NCBI RefSeq assembly: GCF_900187605.1
Contig: NZ_FYEA01000009.1
Location: forward strand, 124,001-188,000
DNA from: Pseudomonas sp. Irchel 3H7
GTDB taxonomy: Bacteria; Pseudomonadota; Gammaproteobacteria; Pseudomonadales; Pseudomonadaceae
Direction: 5' to 3'
Length of the DNA stretch: 64,000 nt
Both the position numbers and the translations under genes were made by a program. The notes under the pieces were generated by a model. The model searched no databases. It saw only the letters and a list, made by a program, of their open reading frames with translations, and was not told the DNA's origin. Shown here piece after piece: positions 43,617-51,900 of the stretch. How positions within the stretch are numbered: position 1 is the stretch's first letter; each line of letters starts with the position of its first letter.

Positions 43617-44468
43617 ATGGGAAGTCCAAGCATTTTTTTATTGCAACAGCAGTTTGACCAACTGGTACAACGTATTCCCGGTGAGGGCATCGAGTTTTGG
43701 TTTGCTCGCGAGCTGCAAGAGCCTTTGGATTATGCCCGTTGGGAGAACTTTCTTACGGTTATCCAGCGAGCTATAGCTTCATGTGAAGCCACTGGAACCG
43801 TTGCACAGGATCATTTTCGTGGCGTCACGAAAATGATCGAAGTCGGAAAGGGTGGGCAGCGTGCCATCGACGATTTCATGCTCACTCGTTACGCCTGTTA
43901 CCTGATCGCTCAGAATGGTGATCCACGTAAGCAGCCCATTGCTTTCGCTCAGAGTTATTTCGCGCTGCAAACACGTAAACAGGAGTTGATTGAAGACCGG
44001 ATGCGCTTGCAAGCACGGTTTGATGCACGTGATCGCTTGCGTGAGTCTGAAAAGGAACTGTCGCAGAATATCTACGAACGAGGAGTGGACGATGAAGGCT
44101 TCGCTCGCATTCGTTCTCGGGGCGATGCCGCACTCTTTGGTGGGCAAACAACGCAAGCGATGAAAGATCGCTATGGCATCGTCAAGAGTCGACCACTGGC
44201 GGATTTTCTACCTACGTTGACTATTGCGGCCAAAAACCTCGCGACGGAGATGACCAATCACAATGTACTACAGGTCGATTTGAAGGGTGAGACGGCTATT
44301 GCCAAGGAGCATGTTCAAAACAATCTGAGTGTGCGTGACATGTTGGATCAACGAGGTATCAAACCCGAGGAACTCCCTGTTGAAGAAGACATTCGCAAAC
44401 TTGAGCGCCGAGTTAAATCACACGAAAAGAGTATTGCGAAACAAGCACCGAAGTTGCCGACTGACTGA
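43617..44468 (+). CDS. dinD: DNA-damage-inducible protein D homologue
   Basis: This 283-residue protein aligns over its length with E. coli DinD in my recollection of that sequence. Both have FWFARELQEPLDYARWENF near residue 27 (as SARQLGKLLGYSEYRHF), LTRYACYLIAQNGDP near 90 followed by SYFALQTRKQEL, and a C-terminal RGIKPEELPVEEDIRKLERR (as PEELPTPQVSIKQLE). The N-terminal part is a Bro-N-like domain. DinD is an SOS-regulated inhibitor of RecA strand exchange in E. coli. No LexA box of the form CTG-N10-CAG was seen upstream here. The ATG at 43617 has an ACAAGGA ribosome-binding site; an upstream start would include the CCACCTAAA repeats. The gene sits alone between terminators. Confidence 0.82.
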   Translation: MGSPSIFLLQQQFDQLVQRIPGEGIEFWFARELQEPLDYARWENFLTVIQRAIASCEATGTVAQDHFRGVTKMIEVGKGGQRAIDDFMLTRYACYLIAQNGDPRKQPIAFAQSYFALQTRKQELIEDRMRLQARFDARDRLRESEKELSQNIYERGVDDEGFARIRSRGDAALFGGQTTQAMKDRYGIVKSRPLADFLPTLTIAAKNLATEMTNHNVLQVDLKGETAIAKEHVQNNLSVRDMLDQRGIKPEELPVEEDIRKLERRVKSHEKSIAKQAPKLPTD

Positions 44469-44501
44469 TTGGCATTCCATTCTGTAGATTTAGCGTGCAG
44501 A

Positions 44502-44540
44502 GCAACAAAAGGCCGCGTTTGGTACGCGGCTTTTTGTTGC
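44502..44540. terminator. Terminator after dinD, works in both directions
   Basis: GCAACAAAAGGCCGCG and CGCGGCTTTTTGTTGC form a long stem around a 7-base loop, with A and T tracts in the stem. It could end dinD on the plus strand and rsgA-derived transcripts on the minus strand. Confidence 0.85.
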
Positions 44541-44552
44541 GTGCCGGTAGGC
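44512..44552 (+). repeat. Right imperfect direct repeat flanking dinD
   Basis: Partner of 43453-43496; includes the dinD terminator stem and ends in TAGGC. Confidence 0.6.
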
Positions 44553-44877
44553 TCTAGAAACCGCGACGAATCCTGTTTTTCAGTGCGTCGTGAAACACCT
44601 CGGCGTTGTGTTTGTTGGTCGTCCGTGTCGACTCGTTACCGGTCTGAACAATTGGTAGGTTTGCATGGGGTTCCTCGGAGGTCGCGAAAGTGCGAAGGGG
44701 GAACTGACTGTAGGCATCTGCGTAATGCCTACAAGGTGCTGGCAGCAAAAGAGAAATGTCCTGCAAGCGGGTGTGCGGACGCCTACAGAAACGTCTGTTG
44801 TTTAAGCGTTTTAGGGATTTGTCAGGCGTAATCCGACAACCGGCAACCCCGGGTCTCAGGGCCGCCGGTACGGCTAT
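44553..44877. other. Intergenic stretch with palindromes, no supported gene
   Basis: Between dinD and rsgA there is no coding sequence I can support. A perfect inverted repeat TGTAGGCAT/ATGCCTACA lies at 44711-44735 around 7 bases, a related CGCCTACAGAAACG lies near 44790, and a GC-rich imperfect hairpin (gccggtacggc region) adjoins the rsgA stop. These may belong to a dispersed Pseudomonas intergenic repeat; a structured RNA is possible but unproven. Confidence 0.45.
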
Positions 44878-45909
44878 TTAATAACCGTTTTCCGGCAGGC
44901 TGGCGATGATCGAGCGGTAGCTGTTCATGCGCTGCTGCTGCACGCGGCCATCTTCCAGCGCCTTGAGCAACGCACAGCCCGGTTCGCGATCATGCTTGCA
45001 GTCGCGGAAACGGCAAGTGCCGAGCAAATCATCGAACTCGATGAAACCTGCCTCAACGTCAGCGCGGCTGACGTGGCCCAGGCCAAATTCGCGAATGCCC
45101 GGGGAGTCGATCAATTCGCCACCACCGGGGAAGTGGAACAGGCGTGCAGTGGTCGTCGTGTGCGTGCCCTGGCCGGACAGCTCGGACAACGGCCCGACGC
45201 GGGTTTCGACTTCAGGCAGCAAGCTGTTGACCAGCGACGACTTGCCGACACCGGACTGGCCGACGAACACGCTGATGCGCCCGTCGAGCTGCTGTTGCAG
45301 TTGTTCCATGCCATTGCCGTGGTGCGCCGACACTTCCAGCACCGGATAACCCAGCGTGCGATACACCGCCAGCAGCGCATTGAGCGCCGGGGCGTTCTGC
45401 TCGTCGATCAGGTCGAATTTGTTCAGCAGCAACAACGGACGGATGCCCGCATGTTCCGCCGCGACCAGATAGCGGTCGATCAGGTTGGCGTGAGGCTCAG
45501 GCAGCGGCGCGAAGACGATGACGATCATGTCGACGTTGGCGGCGACCGGTTTGAGCTGACCCCGGCTGTCCGGACGGCACAGTTCGGTGGTGCGCGGCAG
45601 TTGCGCGACGATCACCCCGATGCCTTGGTTGCCGGCGCGCCAGACGACCGTGTCGCCGGTCACCAGTGCTGGCAGGTTGGCGCGCAAGTGGCAGCGGAAC
45701 ACTTGGCCGGCCTGATCACCGTCAACCGCCTCGACCTCGACCTGTACACCGAAGTGGGCGATCACCAGACCTGTTTGTTCCGGGCCCAGATCGCCGCCCT
45801 CAAGGGCCTCGACCGCCGAGGACTCGCGTTTGGCGGCGCGGGCAGCGCGTTCGCCCTGAATCTTTTCGATGCGCCAGTTTTGACGACGATTGAGTTGGCG
45901 TTTGGCCAT
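44878..45909 (-). CDS. rsgA: Ribosome small-subunit GTPase RsgA
   Basis: This 343-residue circularly permuted GTPase matures the 30S subunit. The OB-fold N-terminal region is followed by G motifs in permuted order: LLNKFDLI (G4) near 161, then GQSGVGKSSLVNSLL (G1) near 217 and DSPGIREFGL (G3) near 267. The zinc knuckle CRFRDCKHDREPGC is near 300. A basic N-terminus (KRQLNRRQNWRIEKIQ) binds RNA. It is divergent from orn, as in P. aeruginosa. Confidence 0.96.
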   Translation of the reverse strand: MAKRQLNRRQNWRIEKIQGERAARAAKRESSAVEALEGGDLGPEQTGLVIAHFGVQVEVEAVDGDQAGQVFRCHLRANLPALVTGDTVVWRAGNQGIGVIVAQLPRTTELCRPDSRGQLKPVAANVDMIVIVFAPLPEPHANLIDRYLVAAEHAGIRPLLLLNKFDLIDEQNAPALNALLAVYRTLGYPVLEVSAHHGNGMEQLQQQLDGRISVFVGQSGVGKSSLVNSLLPEVETRVGPLSELSGQGTHTTTTARLFHFPGGGELIDSPGIREFGLGHVSRADVEAGFIEFDDLLGTCRFRDCKHDREPGCALLKALEDGRVQQQRMNSYRSIIASLPENGY

Positions 45910-46016
45910 GGGTGTTCCGTCTGAAGAATGCAGCGATTAGGTAAAACGGCCGCGAGTTTAGCACGCCCGGCCACCGGCCTAGGCTAAACTGCGCAGCATT
46001 GCCTAGGAGCCGACAT

Positions 46017-46559
46017 ATGCCAAACCCGCAGAACCTGATCTGGATCGACCTGGAAATGACCGGTCTGGATCCGGAAAACGACGTCATCATCGAAATGGCC
46101 ACCATCGTCACCGACAGTGACCTCAACACCTTGGCCGAAGGCCCGGTGATCGCCATCCACCACAGTGACGAAGTCCTCGCGCGCATGGACGAGTGGAACA
46201 CCCGCACCCACGGCAACTCCGGCCTGACCCAGCGCGTGCGCGACAGCCGTATCAACATGGCCGAAGCTGAAGCCGAAACCATCGCCTTCCTGGAAAAATG
46301 GGTACCGAAGGGCAAGTCGCCGATCTGTGGCAACAGCATCTGCCAGGACCGTCGCTTCCTTTATACGCACATGAAAGCGCTGGAGAGCTATTTCCATTAC
46401 CGCAACCTCGACGTTTCCACGCTCAAGGAACTGGCCGCGCGCTGGGCGCCGGACGTGCGCGACAGCTTCAAGAAGGGCAGCACGCACTTGGCGCTGGACG
46501 ATATCCGCGAATCGATCGCCGAGTTGCAGCACTACCGCAAGCACTTCATCAAGTTCTGA
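46017..46559 (+). CDS. orn: Oligoribonuclease Orn
   Basis: This 180-residue DEDDh exoribonuclease degrades dinucleotides, including pGpG from c-di-GMP breakdown. Catalytic residues are seen: Asp11 and Glu13 (WIDLEMTGLD), Asp in GNSICQDRRFL and the final His/Asp in STHLALDDIRESI. The start at 46017 has a TAGGAG ribosome-binding site. It is divergent from rsgA. Confidence 0.97.
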   Translation: MPNPQNLIWIDLEMTGLDPENDVIIEMATIVTDSDLNTLAEGPVIAIHHSDEVLARMDEWNTRTHGNSGLTQRVRDSRINMAEAEAETIAFLEKWVPKGKSPICGNSICQDRRFLYTHMKALESYFHYRNLDVSTLKELAARWAPDVRDSFKKGSTHLALDDIRESIAELQHYRKHFIKF

Positions 46560-46597
46560 TTTCACCGCGACAACCGTTGGTGGGTGCTGGGCTAATG

Positions 46598-46722
46598 TGG
46601 CGAGGGAGCTCGCCCTCGTTCGGCTGCGCAGCAGTCGCAAAACCTGCAGCCTCCGGTCGTCTGAATGAGCGCAGGGGAGTGCTTCGCCCTCCAGCGGCAG
46701 CAAGCTCCCTCGCCACAGGTTC
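46598..46722. repeat. REP-type intergenic palindrome
   Basis: TGTGGCGAGGGAGCTCGCCC on the left is inverted as AGCTCCCTCGCCACA on the right, with a longer variable middle. This is a known fluorescent-pseudomonad repeat type. It fills most of the gap between orn and the TRIC-type gene. Confidence 0.78.
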
Positions 46723-46809
46723 AACCAGAGAACTCTGTGATGGCATTGCCCCCTTTTGGTGCCGCATCTAAATGGCTAGACTGCGCGCCTTCCTGCCTGG
46801 ATCGCCACC

Positions 46810-47421
46810 ATGTTGCTGATGCTCTATCTGATCGCCATCACCGCCGAAGCCATGACTGGCGCCTTGTCTGCCGGACGTCGCGGCATGGACTGGTTTGGTG
46901 TGGTGTTGATCGCCTGCGTCACGGCATTGGGCGGCGGTTCGGTGCGTGACGTGCTGCTGGGGCATTACCCGCTGACGTGGGTCAAACACCCGGAATATCT
47001 GGTGCTGACCTCGGTCGCAGCGATGTTTACCGTGTTCACCGCCCGTTGGATGCGCCACCTGCGCTCGCTGTTTCTGGTACTCGACGCCGTCGGTCTGGTG
47101 GCGTTCACCCTGATCGGCTGCATGACCGCGCTGGAAATGGGCCATGGGATGTTGGTGGCGTCGGTCAGCGGTGTGATCACCGGCGTCTTTGGTGGCATCC
47201 TGCGGGATATCTTCTGCAACGATATTCCGCTGATCTTCCGCCGTGAACTCTATGCGAGCGTTTCCTTCGCCGCAGCGTGGTGCTACATGCTGTGCCTTTA
47301 TTTGAACGTGCCAAGTGAACAAGCCATTCTGATTACGCTGTTCGGTGGGTTCTTGTTGCGTCTGCTGGCCATTCGTTTTCATTGGGAAATGCCCAAGTTT
47401 GTCTACAACGATGAGCATTGA
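46810..47421 (+). CDS. Trimeric intracellular cation (TRIC) channel family protein, YadS type
   Basis: This 203-residue membrane protein has about seven helices and two internally repeated blocks with conserved glycines and Asp: ALGGGSVRDVLLG near residue 39 and GVFGGILRDIFC near 125. These are the KEGxxD/GGxxRD-type marks of the TRIC (UPF0126) family, whose bacterial members form K+-selective or similar channels. Substrate is not predictable. It precedes the accessory island and is separated from it by an AT-rich gap. Confidence 0.88.
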   Translation: MLLMLYLIAITAEAMTGALSAGRRGMDWFGVVLIACVTALGGGSVRDVLLGHYPLTWVKHPEYLVLTSVAAMFTVFTARWMRHLRSLFLVLDAVGLVAFTLIGCMTALEMGHGMLVASVSGVITGVFGGILRDIFCNDIPLIFRRELYASVSFAAAWCYMLCLYLNVPSEQAILITLFGGFLLRLLAIRFHWEMPKFVYNDEH

Positions 47422-47592
47422 GAAAGCTCGGTTTGTTGGTTTGAATAAGTTGTATTATTTTGATCTGTATAGGTAAGTGCAAGTTTCTTACATTTTTTGA
47501 TTTTCTGTTCCTGTGCTCATCGTGTTATTTGTTTTGACGTCATCGCAGTTGATGTCGATTTCTTAAATAGCATTGAGATAACGGAGTAAGTC
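47422..47592. promoter_or_regulatory. AT-rich gap before the RHS island genes
   Basis: This 171-bp stretch is clearly richer in A and T than the surrounding genes (for example attattttgatctgtatagg) and ends with CGGAGTAAG, a ribosome-binding site for the next ATG. It probably contains the promoter for the island; the exact -35/-10 boxes could not be fixed. Confidence 0.4.
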
Positions 47593-48636
47593 ATGAATCA
47601 AGTCATGGAAGAGACTCAGGCGCGGTCAAGCAGTTTGGCTGCTTTTGATAGCCTTACCTTGTTCAAGGTGAAGTTTGATACCGCTGAAACTACCCGAAGT
47701 AAAGAGCTGTATGGCAATGGTCGGATGCAGGTTAAAGTGCAAGTTGTCGTTGCGGGAGCCGACATTAACGGAAATGCAGTTCACGTACCGCCTGAAGTGA
47801 TGAACAGTATTGAGCTGATCCATTACGATGGCGGTAGCAGATTGCAGGGCGGCTGGGTTTCCAGCACCGAGCAAGGTTCCTACACGCTGGAAATGCGCAA
47901 TGCAGATCATGCGGTAGCGGTGTCCGATGAAGATGAGGATGACAGCATTCATCCCCAAGTGCGGTCTTTTTGGGTCTCTTCACAGGGAGCAGGAGAAACC
48001 CGTATCGCTGCACGGTTGTCATGGAATGACACAACCATTCGCACCAACGGTACGACGCTTTCCAGTGTGCATGACAGCAGTGTCTCGCTGACTGCAAAAC
48101 AGCCGGCAGCTTATTCCATCGAAAGTTTCCGCTGGCAGCAAACCCGGCGTGGTGATGAGGCGCCAGGTAATCGCATCGTCAACTATTACCTGGGGTTGTA
48201 TCCTCAGGGCGGACAGCAAATCAAACTGGTGGACTGGGTTTCGGAAGGCATTCGCGGTGATCGGATATTTGCCCGAGGTAACAAGCTTCGTGCATGGAAT
48301 ACCAATTACCTTGAAGGTATCTTCGTTGTTCCAGAGGAAATAACCCATGATGTGTATTTGCCGTACAGCAGTCATCCGCTTAGCGACGTACTGACCTTTG
48401 CTGTGGACGGCATCTTGAAGTTGTCGGAACGCAAAGAGAAATACTCCGTAAGAGTCAATGACCGAGATGGGGAATTGACCGTGGTGCAGGGCTTGTCTGA
48501 GTACTCGACAATTGAAGCGGCGCACAAGCACGCTCCGCCCTTTCATTTTGTCGCCATTGATCAATATGGTACCGAACACAAACTCGCCATTCGCACTGAC
48601 TTTGATGCGCGGGAGTTTTCGCTGGAGCGTGGTTGA
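47593..48636 (+). CDS. Uncharacterised protein upstream of the RHS protein
   Basis: This 347-residue protein has no signal peptide, membrane helix or recognised motif. Its composition (many Ser, Thr, Asn and Val, few Cys) and short alternating strands, for example RIAARLSWNDTTIRTNGTT near 137, suggest beta-sandwich-like domains. The start ATG follows CGGAGTAAG. It lies 303 bp before the large RHS gene in the same direction, inside the variable orn-queG interval, so it may assist or be delivered with the RHS protein; this is inference from position only. Base composition is less GC-rich than the housekeeping genes around. Confidence 0.55.
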   Translation: MNQVMEETQARSSSLAAFDSLTLFKVKFDTAETTRSKELYGNGRMQVKVQVVVAGADINGNAVHVPPEVMNSIELIHYDGGSRLQGGWVSSTEQGSYTLEMRNADHAVAVSDEDEDDSIHPQVRSFWVSSQGAGETRIAARLSWNDTTIRTNGTTLSSVHDSSVSLTAKQPAAYSIESFRWQQTRRGDEAPGNRIVNYYLGLYPQGGQQIKLVDWVSEGIRGDRIFARGNKLRAWNTNYLEGIFVVPEEITHDVYLPYSSHPLSDVLTFAVDGILKLSERKEKYSVRVNDRDGELTVVQGLSEYSTIEAAHKHAPPFHFVAIDQYGTEHKLAIRTDFDAREFSLERG

Positions 48637-48939
48637 GTACTGAGATGCTAAAAGGCGTAGATATATATATGCCGTTTCAGATGTTGTGGGCCTGTAAGCT
48701 GTAACTTCATCAAACTCATGATTGACTGCAGTTTCGATGCTTTATAGATAAATGTTCGCGGGCTCCGTGGTGCTACGGAGCCAGCACAACCCCCCGCAAA
48801 CCTGTAATCGGTCCTCAGTCGGTCGTTCATATTAAGTTAATGAAAATTTTCCGGGGTTGTTCCGGTTTCATTATTTCCTTGTGAAGTCAGCGCGACGCTT
48901 ACGTGTGTGTTTTTTTCTGAAAGTGACAGGATGTTATCC
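48637..48939. other. Gap between unknown protein and RHS gene
   Basis: No gene is supported in these 303 bases. A perfect 8-bp hairpin GGCTCCGT/ACGGAGCC is at 48761-48782 without a T-tract, and an AT run (gatatatatatg) is near 48659. The gap may carry the RHS gene promoter. Confidence 0.45.
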
Positions 48940-51900
48940 ATGGATAGTCAAACTTTTGATTCGGTGCGTTCCAATGCATTCAACTTCGGTGGCTTTGTCG
49001 CTGGTGGTGTTGATCCCCGTACAGGTATATATACCCTGGCATTGACACTCGGTGCCATTCGCTCTGCCGATCTCAACGGACCCTCATTTAATCTTGCCCT
49101 TGGCTTCAATCCGCTTAATACGCGCAACGCCGGCTATGGCACAGGGTGGTCGCTGTCGACCAGTCGTTATGACTTGCGCAGTAAAGTCATCACGTTGGCC
49201 AGCGGTGAGACCTATAAAGCCGCTGAAACAGCCAAAGCGCTGTTCTTCAAGGAAATGAAACTGGAGAGCGCCAAGGTTCTGAAAACAGGCATCGGGCGAT
49301 ATGAAGTGCGCTACAAGGATGGCCGGCGCGAAGAACTTGAAGTTTTTGGCGCCACGCACATTGCCGTACCCATGAAGATCATCGCGGCGAACGGGGCAAG
49401 CATTGCCTTGAAATATGCCCTGTTCAATGAGCAGCCGATGCTCGTGGAAATCAGCGACGCAAAAAGACAGTTGCTCACAGTCAGCCGTACCGCTGGCCGG
49501 CTGACATTGACCCAGAATCCCGATACGCCAGACAGCGCTGAATTCTCGATGACCTTCAAGAATGATCGCGTCACCGCCATCGGCTTACCGGTGGGCAGGG
49601 GGTGGGATATTCAGTACGAAGTGATTGACGGCATCAGCTATGTGAAACGCGTGGAGTCGCCACTCGGCGCCGTGGAAAACATTCGCTACAAAAGGCTCGG
49701 GCACCTGCAACCTGTGCTGGGGGCAGTGCAAGGTCTGCCGTACGTGATAGCCCATGACATTTTCGCCAAGCAAGGCCAGCCGAAGGTCATCAAAACGTAC
49801 ACCTATTCGGATCGCAATTACCTGGGGCATGGTGTGCCGCCCGATTCCACTGATGACGGCGACCCTCTCTACCGGGCACCGGGGACGTATCAGTACAACT
49901 CCACTGAGAAGCTGATCGTGGGGCACAAGCTTCATACTCACACCAAGCGCACGTACAACAAATTTCATCTGTTGGTCTCAGAAGTGACCACCTGCAATGA
50001 CGCTATCGTTTCGACGACTACCGAGTACCACTGTAACGTCGCCAAGCCGTTTACAGAGCAGGTCGCTCAATTCAGGTTGCCCAAGTCTCAGACCCGCACT
50101 TACGAAAACAGCAAAACCAAGAACAAACGCACCGAGACATCCACCACTGAATTCGATGCCGCTGGCAATCTGCTTAGGCAGGTAGGGGGCGATGGGGTGG
50201 TCACGCAGTTCGAATACTATCCAGGCACCGAATCAAAGGATTGCCCGAAAGATCCTTTAGGATTCATCCGCTTTCTGAAGCAGAGGGCCGTGACTCCCGC
50301 GGCTGGCGGCGGCGCAACTACCGTGACACGCTACCGATATGCATTGCATTCCGCCATCGAAGGTGCGTCGCAGGCCAATGTTGTGCCCATCCAAGAGAGC
50401 TTTTTCGAGTGGATCGACGGCAGTGAGACGCTTCGATCCCAGGTCGATCTGACTTATCTCAATTCGCCCAAGGACCCCGCCAGACACGGGTTGCTGCAAC
50501 AGCAAAGCGTCACGCGCAATGCGACGACTACTCGTCTCGATTGCTCTTATGTGCTCGACGGTACCAAGTTGGTGCTGAAGAAAACGGTGCAGGGTTTTGA
50601 CGGCAAAACCAGTTCCAGCGAACAAACGCTCTCGATCCTGAGCGGACTGGTAATGTGCGAGCGCGATGCTGAAGACACCGTGATCGAGTACGAATACGAC
50701 AAATTGGGCCGACGCCTGCGCAGGACACTCGCACCCGCTACGGCGTTCGCCTCCACTACCCATTGGAGCTATCAGGCGGCCAAGGGTAACCAGCCCGCAA
50801 CGATGATCACGAAAGACTCGGCAGGTGGCATGCAAATAGCCACGTTTGACGCGCTGGGACGCATCTGTGCGATTCAGGAAAAGGATTGCGACAACCCTGA
50901 TCCGCAAGGCAACTTCCCGATGCGCAATGCTTACAGCGCCCTCCATGACCAGAGCGGCCGCCAAGTGCAGGTCATCCACAGTGACTGGTGGGACGGCCTC
51001 GTGCGAGAGGTCAAGACGGAATTTTCTTACGACGACTGGGGTCAGGTCACAGAAACCCGGCACGGCGATGGGCGAGTCGTTCACAGTCAGTTTGACCCGA
51101 TCAGCCGCCAGCAGCAGAGTTGGCAGGACGGCATGGGCAAGACAATTACCGCCTTCAATGCGTTCGGCAAGCCGGACAGCATTGAAGTGTTTGATCTCAA
51201 AAACCAGAGCCTGGGCGAATCCGTTTATAAATATGACGGCTTGGGCCGAACCCTCAGTCAGACCGACCCGGCAGGCAACACGACACGCTATGAATATGAT
51301 GTGTTCGACCGGATGACTCGCAGTGTTCTGCCGGACGGCCATGCCGTGGAAACCACGTTTGCAGCCCATAGCGCCGCCGAGCTGCCCGTTGAAATCAAAG
51401 TGGCCGGTTCGCTACTGGGGCAGCAGACGTTCGATGGCTTGAACCGTGTGACCGAGATAACTGTGGGAGGGCGTAAGACGTTGGCCAGTTATGAGGCCGG
51501 TCGCAGCCTGCCCAAGTCTTCCACCGATGCCAGGGGGCAGAAGGTCGAGTTCATCCATGCGTCCGAGCTGGGCGGATTGTTGACTGAGCGCAAAGCCGTG
51601 ACTGAGGGGAAGGATGGCTTGACCAGCCGATTCACCTACGATCCCCTGACCGGTAAAATCAAGAGCTGCATCGAACAAGGTCGCGAGCGTCATTTCGAGT
51701 ATTTCCCTTCCGGACGCCTAAAGTCGGAAACCAGCCGATATGGCGAACAGCGCAAGACGGTTTCCCATACCTATTCTTTTGCCGGTTTGCCCCTGATCTA
51801 CATGGATGTACTGGGTACAAAGCATCAGACCGGGTATGACAGATGGGGGCGTAGGTCCTCGTTCAAGCAAGGTGCTGTGCAGGCGGATTTTTCCTACGAC

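Noticed and set aside
44554..44766. 70-codon minus-strand frame between dinD and rsgA
   Set aside because: It overlaps the dinD terminator region and a palindrome, has no convincing ribosome-binding site and no family resemblance.
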